The notes beneath the pieces were generated by a model, which was not told where the DNA came from, searched no databases, and saw only the letters and a program-made list of their open reading frames with translations. A DNA stretch of 64,000 bases, taken from contig JANYCA010000143.1 of NCBI GenBank assembly GCA_025360525.1, positions 21,661 through 85,660 on the forward strand, written 5' to 3'. Position numbers and translations under genes: made by a program. The stretch is from Chitinophagaceae bacterium. Its GTDB lineage: Bacteria; Bacteroidota; Bacteroidia; Chitinophagales; Chitinophagaceae. The first letter of the stretch is position 1; every line of letters starts with the position of its first letter. Positions 35,311 through 44,348 of the stretch are shown piece after piece.

Positions 35311-35415
35311 TTAACTAGGGTGGCTGGTTAATTCAAAAAAGCCGGGACCTCCCTTTTTCATTTCTTCATTCCCGTTTAAGAGTAGCCATGCATCGATCCA
35401 TAAATTCTTCTTCAT
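35311..35415 (-). CDS. possible 34-residue small ORF
   Basis: A minus-strand ATG at 35415 opens a 34-codon frame: 'MKKNLWIDAWLLLNGNEEMK' then 'KGGPGFFELTSHPS', stop TAA. The composition (Trp, Gly, Pro) is unlike random A+T-rich frames. I do not recognise it. It could be a small gene or the remains of a larger one. It lies against the ABC-F promoter on the other strand. Confidence 0.25.
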   Translation of the reverse strand: MKKNLWIDAWLLLNGNEEMKKGGPGFFELTSHPS

Positions 35416-35430
35416 TTCCCTGCCACATCC

Positions 35431-35438
35431 TATCTTTG
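35431..35438 (+). promoter_or_regulatory. ABC-F gene -7 box TATCTTTG
   Basis: An exact TAnnTTTG match followed by C, with 16 bases to the ATG at 35455. It predicts a 5' leader of only about 10-12 bases. Confidence 0.5.
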
Positions 35439-35454
35439 CGCCCATTTTAAAATT

Positions 35455-37080
35455 ATGATCAGTGTAAATAATGTAACCCTTGCCTATGGTAAACGGGTGT
35501 TGTTTGATGAGGTAAATATCAGTTTTACCAAGGGTAATTGCTATGGCGTTATTGGTGCTAATGGTGCTGGTAAATCAACTTTTATCAAAATATTAAGTGG
35601 AGAAATTGAGCCCAATAAGGGAACAGTAACCATATCTCCCGGCGAACGTATGGCAGTGCTGGCGCAGAATCACTTTGGTTTTGATGAAGTGAGTGTGCTG
35701 CATACCGTGATGATGGGCCACAAAAAAATGTGGAATCTGATGCTGGAAAAAGATGCCATTTACATGAAAGAAGATTTCACTGAAGCAGATGGTATGAAGG
35801 CGGGGGAACTGGAGCATGAGTATGGTGAAATGGGTGGATATACATCTGAAAGTGATGCTGCACAATTGCTGAATGAACTGGGTGTAAAAGAAGAAATGCA
35901 CCAGCAGATGATGAAAGATATTCCTGCAAATGTTAAGGTAAGGATATTGCTGGCGCAGGCATTGTTTGGCAATCCTGATATTTTGTTGTTAGATGAACCT
36001 ACCAATAACCTCGATGTGGAAACCATCAGTTGGCTCGAAAACTTTTTGGCAGATTACCAGAATATTGTCCTGGTAGTAAGTCATGATCGTCACTTTTTAG
36101 ATGTGGTTTGTACCCACGTGGCTGATGTTGATAAGCAAAAAATAAAAATCTATACAGGTAACTATACCTTTTGGTACGAGAGTTCTCAACTTGCATCAAG
36201 GCAGGCTGGTGACAAGAACAAGAAGATGGAAGAAAAAAAGAAAGATCTGTTGGAATTTATTGCCCGGTTTAGTGCCAATGCTTCAAAAAGCAAGCAGGCA
36301 ACCAGTCGTAAAAAAGCATTGGACAAACTGGTGTTTGAAGATATTACCCCAAGCAGCAGAAAATATCCGGGTATTATTTTTAAGCCCGATAGGGAAGTGG
36401 GTAACCAAATTTTAAATGTAGAAAAACTTTCCAAATCCTTTGATGGTAAACTGTTATTCAGCAATCTCAATTTTGATATAGTAAAGGGACAAAAGATTGC
36501 ATTCTTAAGTCGCAACCCGGTAGCATTAACCAGCTTTTTTGAAATTATTAATGGCAGAATGGAGGCAGATTATGGAAAATATGAATGGGGATCTACTATT
36601 ACCTCGGCTTATTTACCAAATGATAACACGGAGTTTTTTACGGGTTCACTTAATTTGATAGATTGGTTAAGACAATTTGTGCCGCCCAATACCAAGGATG
36701 TAGATGAGGATTTTATCCGGGGATTTTTAGGTAAAATGTTGTTTAGCGGCGATGAAATTTTAAAGCAAACCAATGTATTAAGTGGGGGAGAGAAAGTTCG
36801 TTGCATGGTAAGTAAAATGATGTTGCAAAACCCTAATCTCGTAATACTGGATGAACCTACCAATCACCTCGATCTGGAGAGTATTACCTCCTTTAATGAT
36901 GGTATGATAAATATTCCGGGAATTGTTTTATTTACAACGCATGATCACCAGTTTATGCAAACGGTGGCCAACCGGATAATTGAAATTACACCAAAGGGAA
37001 TGATTGATCGCCTGATGACTTATGATGAATACCTGGAAGATGCAAGAGTAAAAGAATTAAAAGAAGAATTGTATAGTTGA
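35455..37080 (+). CDS. ABC-F family ATPase (YbiT-like), degenerate second P-loop
   Basis: A 541-residue soluble protein with two ABC domains joined by the ABC-F linker, and no membrane part; such proteins act on ribosomes. Domain 1 has Walker A 'GVIGANGAGKSTFIKIL', Walker B 'DILLLDEPTNNLDVETISWL' and 'VVSHDRHFLDVVCTHVADV', very close to E. coli YbiT. The linker contains 'RFSANASKSKQATSRKKALD'. Domain 2 has signature 'VLSGGEKVRCMVSKMM' and Walker B 'LVILDEPTNHLDLESI', but its P-loop position reads 'IAFLSRNPVALTSFFEI' with no GxxGxGKS/T, so ATP binding there should be weak or absent. I recall similar degeneration in other Bacteroidota. It could assist translation or give antibiotic tolerance; the target is unknown. 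Confidence 0.9.
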   Translation: MISVNNVTLAYGKRVLFDEVNISFTKGNCYGVIGANGAGKSTFIKILSGEIEPNKGTVTISPGERMAVLAQNHFGFDEVSVLHTVMMGHKKMWNLMLEKDAIYMKEDFTEADGMKAGELEHEYGEMGGYTSESDAAQLLNELGVKEEMHQQMMKDIPANVKVRILLAQALFGNPDILLLDEPTNNLDVETISWLENFLADYQNIVLVVSHDRHFLDVVCTHVADVDKQKIKIYTGNYTFWYESSQLASRQAGDKNKKMEEKKKDLLEFIARFSANASKSKQATSRKKALDKLVFEDITPSSRKYPGIIFKPDREVGNQILNVEKLSKSFDGKLLFSNLNFDIVKGQKIAFLSRNPVALTSFFEIINGRMEADYGKYEWGSTITSAYLPNDNTEFFTGSLNLIDWLRQFVPPNTKDVDEDFIRGFLGKMLFSGDEILKQTNVLSGGEKVRCMVSKMMLQNPNLVILDEPTNHLDLESITSFNDGMINIPGIVLFTTHDHQFMQTVANRIIEITPKGMIDRLMTYDEYLEDARVKELKEELYS

Positions 37081-37164
37081 TGAGCGGCAGGTAACATTTT
37101 TTGAATAAAGTTTTTCGGCATGATTATTTCCACAGTGAAATTAAATAAACAAAAATTTAAGATT

Positions 37165-37665
37165 ATGAGAAAGGCAATTTTATTAAGTAGTATAGCAGTT
37201 CTGTTTTGCATACTAACTGTCTCGGCACAAAAAACGGGGGCAAGAGGTTCCAGTTATACAACCGCATTAGGTGTAAAATTTTATCCGGGTGCTGTAACGC
37301 TAAAGCATTTTATTAAATCGGATGTAGCATTGGAAGGTATAGGTTATTTCTTTAACAGAGGTGTTCGTATAACCGGCCTGTACGAATTTCACGGAAATAT
37401 TAATGGTGCTCCAGGCTTGAAGTGGTATATTGGTCCAGGAGCCCATGTTGGGTTTTATAATGATAAATCTGATGATAGGGACAATTATAGAGGTACCAGC
37501 TATGTTGGTGTTGGTATAGATGGTGTACTTGGACTGGATTATAAATTCAATGGCGCTCCTATCAATTTATCACTTGACTGGCAGCCATCTTTTGAGTTTG
37601 GTAATCATTATAAAAATGGTTTTTCCGGCGACTGGGGTGGGTTTGCAATAAGATATACATTCTAA
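37165..37665 (+). CDS. putative outer-membrane beta-barrel protein
   Basis: A 166-residue exported protein. The signal peptide is 'MRKAILLSSIAVLFCILTVSA' ending before QKTG. The mature part is rich in Gly/Tyr/Phe beta-strands ('LGVKFYPGAVTLKHFI', 'GLKWYIGPGAHVGFYND', 'YVGVGIDGVLGLDYKF') and ends in 'GGFAIRYTF', the aromatic C-terminus of an outer-membrane barrel. It probably makes a small 8-strand barrel; the role is unknown. The frame is open upstream to 37120, but the ATG at 37165 starts the signal peptide. A terminator follows at 37696. Confidence 0.72.
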   Translation: MRKAILLSSIAVLFCILTVSAQKTGARGSSYTTALGVKFYPGAVTLKHFIKSDVALEGIGYFFNRGVRITGLYEFHGNINGAPGLKWYIGPGAHVGFYNDKSDDRDNYRGTSYVGVGIDGVLGLDYKFNGAPINLSLDWQPSFEFGNHYKNGFSGDWGGFAIRYTF

Positions 37666-37695
37666 ATTAATTATTTGGCTTTTACGGCTACAAAG

Positions 37696-37726
37696 AATCC
37701 TGTCATTAAAAACGACAGGATTTTTT
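37696..37726 (+). terminator. rho-independent terminator
   Basis: Arms AATCCTGTC (37696-37704) and GACAGGATT (37714-37722) pair perfectly around a 9-base A/T-rich loop, followed by TTTT. It separates the barrel gene from the gtrA-like gene. Confidence 0.82.
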
Positions 37727-37781
37727 GTTTTTAAATGGTTAATGAATAGGGCATAATTTATTCTTGGCAACAATTTGGGGT

Positions 37782-37789
37782 TATATTTG
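37782..37789 (+). promoter_or_regulatory. GtrA gene -7 box TATATTTG
   Basis: An exact TAnnTTTG match, followed by C, 14 bases before the ATG at 37804. A TTG at 37764-37766 lies 15 bases upstream, shorter than the usual 19-20. Confidence 0.45.
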
Positions 37790-37803
37790 CCCACTTTTTT
37801 ACA

Positions 37804-38286
37804 ATGAGAAATATTATTATATCATTTATTGATTTTTTTTATCCGCCATTTAAAAGGATAATGCCACTACAAACTTTTCGCTATGCTGCTTGTGGAGGTT
37901 TTAATGTTGTATTGGGTTTTGTGATTTTTAGTTTTTTGTATCAATTTGTACTGAAACAACAGATAGTGGATTTAGGCTTTTATGTTTTTGAGTCTTACAG
38001 CCTGGCACTTTTAATCTCTTCAGGCACGGTGTTTTTTATCGGATTTATGCTTAATAAATATGTTGTATTTGTTGCCTCCAATTTAAAAGGGCGCATACAA
38101 TTGTTCCGGTATTTCTTATCCTTTATTAGTAATCTTACCATAAATTATGTCCTGTTAAAAATATTGGTTAAATACCTGCATCTGCATCCGGTGATGGCCC
38201 AGGTTTTTGTAACATGTTTTGTAGTAACGCTCAGTTATTTTACGCAGCAATATTTTACCTTTAAAGTAAAGGAAGAAGTGGGTTAG
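37804..38286 (+). CDS. GtrA family membrane protein
   Basis: A 160-residue inner-membrane protein with four predicted helices. 'TFRYAACGGFNVVLGFVIF' and 'GFMLNKYVVFVASN' are GtrA-family features, as is 'TINYVLLKILVKYL'. Relatives help flip lipid-linked glucose or other polyprenyl-linked sugars. No glycosyltransferase is adjacent, so the substrate is unclear. It lies between two terminators and the dnaK region, and is probably monocistronic. Family assignment is reliable; function is inferred. Confidence 0.82.
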   Translation: MRNIIISFIDFFYPPFKRIMPLQTFRYAACGGFNVVLGFVIFSFLYQFVLKQQIVDLGFYVFESYSLALLISSGTVFFIGFMLNKYVVFVASNLKGRIQLFRYFLSFISNLTINYVLLKILVKYLHLHPVMAQVFVTCFVVTLSYFTQQYFTFKVKEEVG

Positions 38287-38451
38287 GAATTCAACCCAAA
38301 TGTTCCTCGTTTTATCTATTCGTTCTACGCTTAATAATTCGCTCTGCCATAAGTATTTACCTGTTACGAATGGGATGTACTGCCAATTTTTCATTAAATG
38401 TCCCATGGCACAATCATTGACAAGCTACAGTGAACATAAAACATATTAATC

Positions 38452-40365
38452 ATGGGAAAAATAATAGGTATAGACTTAGGAACAACCAACAGCTGTGTTG
38501 CTGTTATGGAAGGCAACGAGCCAGTGGTGATAGCCAATGATGAAGGGCGACGTACGACACCTTCCATTGTTGCTTTTTTAAAAAATGGCGAACGTAAAGT
38601 AGGCGATCCTGCAAAACGCCAGGCTATTACAAACCCCGCCAATACCATTATGAGCGTTAAGCGTTACATGGGTCATAAATGGAATGAAGTAACTACAGAT
38701 ATCAGCCATAGCAGTTATAAAGTTGTAAAAGGTGACAATGATACAGTTCGTATTGACATAGATGGCAGAATGTATACGCCACAAGAAATAAGTGCAATGA
38801 TTTTGCAGAAAATGAAAAAAACTGCCGAAGATTATCTTGGCCAGGAAGTGACAGAAGCTGTTATTACCGTTCCAGCTTATTTTAATGATGCACAACGCCA
38901 GGCGACTAAAGAAGCCGGTGAAATTGCAGGCCTTACTGTTCGCAGAATTATTAATGAACCAACAGCAGCAGCATTGGCTTATGGTCTTGATAAAAAGAAC
39001 CAGGATCAAAAAATTGCTGTGTTCGATTTAGGCGGTGGAACCTTCGATATTTCTATACTTGAATTGGGCGATGGTGTTTTTGAAGTGAAAAGTACCAATG
39101 GTGATACCCATTTAGGTGGTGATGATTTTGATAAAGTTATCATGGATTGGTTGGCGGAAGAATTTAAAAAAGATGAAGCTATTGATTTACGTAAAGATCC
39201 TATGGCTTGGCAGCGTTTAAAAGAAGCTTCTGAAAAAGCTAAAGTAGAACTGTCATCATCTTCCGAAACAGAAATTAATTTGCCTTATGTAACGGCAGTT
39301 GATGGAGTACCTAAGCATTTGGTAAAAAAATTAACAAGAGCACAGTTTGAAAAATTAGCAGATACTTTATTTGAAAGATGTTTAAAACCATGTGAGTTAG
39401 CATTGAAAGATGCTGGTTTGGCTTTAAGTGAAATTAACGAAGTGATATTGGTGGGCGGTAGTACCCGTATCCCTAAAGTGCAGGAAATAGTTGAAAAATT
39501 CTTTGGAAAAAAACCCAACAAAGGTGTAAATCCGGATGAAGTTGTTGCAGTAGGTGCATGTATTCAAGGCGGTGTATTAACAGGAGAAATAAAAGATGTA
39601 TTGCTGTTGGATGTAACTCCACTAAGTCTTGGTATTGAAACCATGGGTGGTGTTATGACAAGATTAATTGAAAGCAACACAACCATCCCAACAAAAAAAT
39701 CAGAAGTATTTAGTACTGCAAGCGAAAACCAGCCTGGTGTTGAGATCCATGTGTTACAAGGTGAAAGGCCAATGGCAACGCAGAACAAAAGTCTCGGACG
39801 TTTTAACCTTACTGACATTCCACCGGCACCAAGAGGAGTTCCACAAATTGAAGTGATATTTGATATAGATGCCAATGGTATTTTGCATGTAACGGCAAAA
39901 GACAAAGGCACTGGTAAAAGTCATAACATCCGTATAGAAGCTGGAAGTGGGTTAAGCAAAGAGGAAATTGAAAAAATGAAGACAGAAGCAAAGGCCAATG
40001 AAGCAACTGATAAAACTGAAAAAGAAAAAGTAGAGAAAATTAACCAGGCCGATAGTTTAATATTCCAGACGGAAAAGCAATTGAAAGAGTATGGCGATAA
40101 AATCAGTGCTGACAAAAAAGCACCCATTGAAGCAGCTTTAGTAAAGTTGAAAGAAGCGCATAAGTTACAAGATGTAGCAGCAATTGATACATCCGTTGCA
40201 GAAATGAACGCAGCATGGACAGTAGCTAGTGAAGAAATGTATAAAGCTACGCAGGATGCCGGTGCCCAACAACCTCAGGGTGGTGGTGCGGAACAACAGC
40301 CACAAGGCAACGGAAGTGCCAACGCCGATCATGTAGAAGATGCTCAATTTGAAGAAGTGAAATAA
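38452..40365 (+). CDS. dnaK: molecular chaperone DnaK (Hsp70)
   Basis: A 637-residue cytoplasmic Hsp70 that folds and protects proteins using ATP, with DnaJ and GrpE. '[19 protein letters not shown]' and '[19 protein letters not shown]' are the ATP phosphate loops, '[19 protein letters not shown]' the adenosine loop, and '[20 protein letters not shown]' the linker into the substrate domain. The Gln/Gly tail ends '[10 protein letters not shown]', the usual DnaK end. Neither grpE nor dnaJ is adjacent, and no CIRCE-type inverted repeat was seen upstream. TTGACA at about 38416 is present but lacks the usual Bacteroidota context. It is followed by two hairpin terminators. Confidence 0.96.
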   Translation: MGKIIGIDLGTTNSCVAVMEGNEPVVIANDEGRRTTPSIVAFLKNGERKVGDPAKRQAITNPANTIMSVKRYMGHKWNEVTTDISHSSYKVVKGDNDTVRIDIDGRMYTPQEISAMILQKMKKTAEDYLGQEVTEAVITVPAYFNDAQRQATKEAGEIAGLTVRRIINEPTAAALAYGLDKKNQDQKIAVFDLGGGTFDISILELGDGVFEVKSTNGDTHLGGDDFDKVIMDWLAEEFKKDEAIDLRKDPMAWQRLKEASEKAKVELSSSSETEINLPYVTAVDGVPKHLVKKLTRAQFEKLADTLFERCLKPCELALKDAGLALSEINEVILVGGSTRIPKVQEIVEKFFGKKPNKGVNPDEVVAVGACIQGGVLTGEIKDVLLLDVTPLSLGIETMGGVMTRLIESNTTIPTKKSEVFSTASENQPGVEIHVLQGERPMATQNKSLGRFNLTDIPPAPRGVPQIEVIFDIDANGILHVTAKDKGTGKSHNIRIEAGSGLSKEEIEKMKTEAKANEATDKTEKEKVEKINQADSLIFQTEKQLKEYGDKISADKKAPIEAALVKLKEAHKLQDVAAIDTSVAEMNAAWTVASEEMYKATQDAGAQQPQGGGAEQQPQGNGSANADHVEDAQFEEVK

Positions 40366-40414
40366 AATCAACTTGCAAATAGAATTATTTGCAATGGAAG
40401 GATTAAAGATAAAG

Positions 40415-40443
40415 CCCTCGCTTTTTGTGAGGGATTTATTTTT
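40415..40443 (+). terminator. terminator after dnaK
   Basis: Arms CCCTC (40415-40419) and GAGGG (40429-40433), extendable by a G-T pair, with a T-rich loop and T-rich tail. Confidence 0.65.
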
Positions 40444-40473
40444 ATTGTCTTAAATAAGGTTGGATATAAAACT

Positions 40474-40501
40474 AAAAGCGCTCCGATAAAAGAGCGCTTT
40501 T
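40474..40501. terminator. bidirectional terminator between dnaK and purL
   Basis: Arms AAAAGCGCTC (40474-40483) and GAGCGCTTTT (40492-40501) pair perfectly around an 8-base loop. The A and T runs at both sides allow it to end purL on the minus strand as well as dnaK read-through. Confidence 0.85.
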
Positions 40502-40557
40502 AAAATTTCCTGCCTAATTCACCCATTCGTTATCAACTGCAGGTATTATTAATATTT

Positions 40558-42774
40558 TCAAATTTCTTTAGCCAGTAAATCGCCGATTGCATTATCATAT
40601 TTTGCTTTCCAATCAACAATATTACCCCAGTTATCTCCGTCAACTAAAATGGTTTCTTCAGTAACTGTGCCCAGCCTTTCAAAAGACACCACCATTAAAT
40701 TAATGGCTGTTTTAAATGCCACTTCATTTTCTGCAGCTATGGAAACAACAACCCTGCTTTGTGCTTCACCAAATAAAAAAGCATCTTTCCGTACGTTGAT
40801 ATTTGATATGATATCATATCCGAGATTATTGTTAAAGGCACTCTCTGTAAGTGTTACAAACAATCCTCCTTCACTTACATCATGTGCAGAAACAATCAGT
40901 TTTTGTTTTATTACAGCGCTAACTGCTTTTTGTAAATGGTATTCCTCGTCCAGGTCAAATTGAGGAGCCGGACTGAATTCTACACCATGAATTTTATGGA
41001 GGTATTCGCTGCTGTTAATATCATTGCTGCTCTTACCTATTAAGTAAATTACATCACCAGCTTTTTTAAAATCCATTGTCATTTTGTCGGCTGCATTTTC
41101 AAGTATTCCCACCATACCAATAGTAGGAGTTGGGTATACTGCGCCCTCCGGGTGTTGATTGTAAAAACTTACGTTTCCACCAGTAACGGGCGTATCAAAT
41201 TTTAAGCATGCCTCACCCATACCTTTAATAGCATGAACAAACTGGTAATATACTTCGGGCATATATGGATTGCCAAAATTGAGACAGTTGGTAACACCTA
41301 ATGGTTCTCCACCGCTACAAACGATATTTCGTGCAGCCTCTGCTACTGCTATCATGGCCCCTTTGTATGGGTCTGCAAATACATAACGACTATTACAGTC
41401 GGTTGTAAGTGCCAATGCCTTGTTGGTTGGTTTTGCCAATACAATCGCAGCATCACTCGGTGCATTTGTACTTACCGTACCTGCGCCAACCATACTATCA
41501 TATTGATCGTATACCCAGCGCTTGCTGGCAATATTTGGAATGCTGATTAATTGTTCTGCAATGTTTTTAACATCGGCAGGTTCATCTATTGACGAAGGGT
41601 TAAATGTTTTTATTTTTTCAAAATACGCTGGCGTTTTATATTCTCTATCGTATTGAGGCGCACCGCCTCCTAACACCAATTCTTCTGCCGGTAATGTTGC
41701 TTCTAAATTTCCATTCATGTAAAAATGAAGCAGGCCATCATCTGTAACGCTTCCAATTTCACTGCAGGGTAAATCCCATTTTTCAAATACGGCTAATACG
41801 GTAGCCTCCTTTCCTTTTTCAATCACCATCAACATGCGTTCCTGACTTTCACTTAACAATAATTCCCATGCTTTCATGTTTTTCTGCCGCATGGGCACTT
41901 TATCCAGGTCAATCCTCATTCCCGCCTTGCCCTTAGCACTCATTTCTGCAGTAGAGCAGATGATACCGGCAGCACCCATATCCTGCATGCCCACTATTGC
42001 ACCTGTTTGTATTACTTCAAGGCATGCTTCTAATAATTTTTTTTCCTGAAAGGGATCACCTACCTGCACAGCTGGTAAATCTTCAGCACTGTCTGCTGTA
42101 ATATTGGCTGATGCAAACGATGCGCCGCCAATACCATCTTTACCAGTTGCACTTCCTACAAAAAATACCGGGTTGCCCACTACATTGCCGGATGTGGCAG
42201 ATACCGTGGTTCCGTTTTTCAAAATACCCACACTCATCGCATTAACCAAAGGATTGGTATGGTAGCAATCCTCAAAATAAATTTCGCCACCTACAGTAGG
42301 CACACCAAAGCAATTACCATAATGGCCAATACCATGTACTACACCTGCTAACAAATGCTGTGTTTTACTATCTTTTAAATTACCAAAGCGCAATGAATTT
42401 AAAGAAGCAATTGGCCTGGCACCCATGGTGAAAATATCACGATGTATACCACCTACGCCGGTAGCTGCTCCCTGAAATGGTTCAATTGCACTGGGATGGT
42501 TGTGACTTTCAATTTTAAATACCACACCATATCCGTCGCCGATGTCCATCAGTCCGGCATTTTCTTCACCTGCTTTTACAAGCATTTTCTTACCGTCCCT
42601 GGGTAATGTTTTCAGCCATTTGATAGAATTTTTATAACTGCAATGTTCACTCCACATAGCGCTGAAGCAACAGAGCTCAGTAAAGTTGGGGGTGCGACCT
42701 ATTTTTTGTTTAATTAGTTCAAACTCGTCTTCGGTAAGACGTAGTTCCGTGGCGGTTGTGGCGGTTATTTCCAT
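40558..42774 (-). CDS. purL: phosphoribosylformylglycinamidine synthase, PurL
   Basis: A 738-residue enzyme that makes FGAM from FGAR in purine synthesis. This is the small-PurL type that works with PurS and PurQ. 'FTELCCFSAMWSEHCSYKNS' and 'VFKIESHNHPSAIEPFQGAA' are the FGAR-AT signatures. 'GVGGIHRDIFTMGARPIASL' carries metal/ATP ligands, and 'VGMQDMGAAGIICSTAEMSA' and 'VSAHDVSEGGLFVTLTESA' are the later conserved segments. purS and purQ are not in the window. The frame is open to 42807, but the ATG at 42774 (MEITATTATEL) fits the family. TACTTTCG upstream is a variant -7 box. Confidence 0.94.
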   Translation of the reverse strand: MEITATTATELRLTEDEFELIKQKIGRTPNFTELCCFSAMWSEHCSYKNSIKWLKTLPRDGKKMLVKAGEENAGLMDIGDGYGVVFKIESHNHPSAIEPFQGAATGVGGIHRDIFTMGARPIASLNSLRFGNLKDSKTQHLLAGVVHGIGHYGNCFGVPTVGGEIYFEDCYHTNPLVNAMSVGILKNGTTVSATSGNVVGNPVFFVGSATGKDGIGGASFASANITADSAEDLPAVQVGDPFQEKKLLEACLEVIQTGAIVGMQDMGAAGIICSTAEMSAKGKAGMRIDLDKVPMRQKNMKAWELLLSESQERMLMVIEKGKEATVLAVFEKWDLPCSEIGSVTDDGLLHFYMNGNLEATLPAEELVLGGGAPQYDREYKTPAYFEKIKTFNPSSIDEPADVKNIAEQLISIPNIASKRWVYDQYDSMVGAGTVSTNAPSDAAIVLAKPTNKALALTTDCNSRYVFADPYKGAMIAVAEAARNIVCSGGEPLGVTNCLNFGNPYMPEVYYQFVHAIKGMGEACLKFDTPVTGGNVSFYNQHPEGAVYPTPTIGMVGILENAADKMTMDFKKAGDVIYLIGKSSNDINSSEYLHKIHGVEFSPAPQFDLDEEYHLQKAVSAVIKQKLIVSAHDVSEGGLFVTLTESAFNNNLGYDIISNINVRKDAFLFGEAQSRVVVSIAAENEVAFKTAINLMVVSFERLGTVTEETILVDGDNWGNIVDWKAKYDNAIGDLLAKEI

Positions 42775-42978
42775 AAATGTTTTTAGAGATTGCGAAAGTA
42801 CAACCATATATGTTTTGTAATTGATTGTTTATTTTTTTTATTTTTTTTAGTGCAAAAAGAAGGTTATTTACCTTTTATTATAGGAGCCAGCCTAATGATG
42901 GCGGAAAAAATTGCTACCAATAAAATAAAAACCATCTGTAATATTTTTATTTTATTATCTTCCAAATAAATATACTAC

Positions 42979-44238
42979 TTGAGTTATCTTTTATTTTTTA
43001 TCTACCTTATTGCCCTAAGCTGGATCCTCACTAAAATAGGATTTATAAAAAGAAGTGGATTGGGTAATAAGGTTGTTATTCTACTTTTTTTATCCAAAGT
43101 TGCGGTAGGTTTAATATGGGGTCGCATTACTGAGCATGTTCCTCATATGGATACATGGATTTATCATCAGGACGCATTAACAGAGTACCGTTTATTGTTT
43201 AATAGCCCCGTAGCTTATTTTACTAATATATTTCAATCAGGATACGAGCACAAATACGTGGGGGTATTTCAGTTTCATGATTCATTTTGGAACGATCTTA
43301 AAACCAATTTGATTGTAAAATTTATATCTGTATTGGATTGCGCCAGTGGGGGAAACTATTATACCAATGTAATTCTTTATAATTTTTTAGTTTTTTTCGG
43401 TTTTATAGCCCTTTTCAGGGTTTTTAAGCAAATATTCCCAAACGATAATTTGTTGGTTATAACGGGAGTTTTTTTATTGCCCTCTACCCTTTTATTTAGT
43501 AGCATCATTCATAAAGAAGGATTAATAATGGCTGCAATAGGTTTATTGTTTTTCAGTTTATTGAATGTTTTCAGTATTGGAAATATTACCGTTAAAAGAG
43601 CAACTGCAATTTTCTTCTCTCCGTTGGTGATTTTTTTGTTCCGGAGTTACTTGTTATTGCTGCTGATACCTGGGCTTGCTGCATGGTACGCCGGATTTCA
43701 TAATAAACAAAATTCAGTCGTTATTACTTCCATTATTTATACTGTTTTCTTATTGCTGTTTTTCAATATACACCGGGTTGTTTCCTCGGTAGATTTACCG
43801 TTATTAGTTGTACAGAAACAGGAAGATTTTTTTGCCCTTGAAACAGCCAGATCTTACGTATTAACAAATAAACTTTTACCAAATGCAGGTAGCTTTTTAA
43901 ATAACCTACCTGAGGCGTTGGCACACAGCCTGGGGAGGCCTTTTTTGGTTGACTATAAATTATCCGTTCCCTTACTATTTTTTGCAATTGAATTAATTTT
44001 TTACCAATTTTTGTTTGTGTTGTTTGTTTTTTTTAGAAAACAAACAACACAAACAAACCCTTTTCTATGTGCCAGCATCTTTTTTGCGCTATCTGTTTTA
44101 CTGATCATTGGATACACCGTACCTGTAATCTGGGCAATAGTTCGGTACCGTTCCATATACCTCCCATTTTTTTTAGTACCCCTTCTTTGTAGTATAAACT
44201 GGATAAAACTTGGCTGTAATTTTCAAAGTAAAAAATAA
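42979..44238 (+). CDS. polytopic membrane protein, possible glycan polymerase or glycosyltransferase
   Basis: A 419-residue inner-membrane protein with about ten hydrophobic helices, starting 'MSYLLFFIYLIALSWILTKI' and ending in a basic tail. A large loop after the second helix carries 'HVPHMDTWIYHQDALTEYR' and 'NYYTNVILYNFLVFFGFIAL'. 'FSSIIHKEGLIMAAIGLLFF' resembles polymerases and PMT-like glycosyltransferases of Bacteroidota capsule loci. I cannot place it in a named family. No other polysaccharide genes adjoin it. The start is TTG at 42979. It precedes glutamine synthetase III after 110 bases. Confidence 0.7.
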   Translation: MSYLLFFIYLIALSWILTKIGFIKRSGLGNKVVILLFLSKVAVGLIWGRITEHVPHMDTWIYHQDALTEYRLLFNSPVAYFTNIFQSGYEHKYVGVFQFHDSFWNDLKTNLIVKFISVLDCASGGNYYTNVILYNFLVFFGFIALFRVFKQIFPNDNLLVITGVFLLPSTLLFSSIIHKEGLIMAAIGLLFFSLLNVFSIGNITVKRATAIFFSPLVIFLFRSYLLLLLIPGLAAWYAGFHNKQNSVVITSIIYTVFLLLFFNIHRVVSSVDLPLLVVQKQEDFFALETARSYVLTNKLLPNAGSFLNNLPEALAHSLGRPFLVDYKLSVPLLFFAIELIFYQFLFVLFVFFRKQTTQTNPFLCASIFFALSVLLIIGYTVPVIWAIVRYRSIYLPFFLVPLLCSINWIKLGCNFQSKK

Positions 44239-44348
44239 AAGCATATATTGTTTTTACTCGTTTTAGTCAAAAAAAAATGTATTTAGCAAGATAATTGTCA
44301 TAATTAATTATTTATTGCCTATTTTGTGTCTTCAAAATTAAAAACATT

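Larger units (their letters stand above)
35127..35454. other. intergenic region between M43 protease and ABC-F gene
   Basis: Contains the protease terminator (35146-35178), a pair of GAT(T/A)ATCAAAGC repeats near 35238-35285 that could pair as an imperfect hairpin, a small minus-strand frame (35311-35415) and the ABC-F -7 box (35431-35438). Confidence 0.5.

Noticed and set aside
38287..38451. CIRCE or heat-shock operator before dnaK
   Set aside because: No TTAGCACTC-type inverted repeat was found; TTGACA near 38416 lacks a matching second box.
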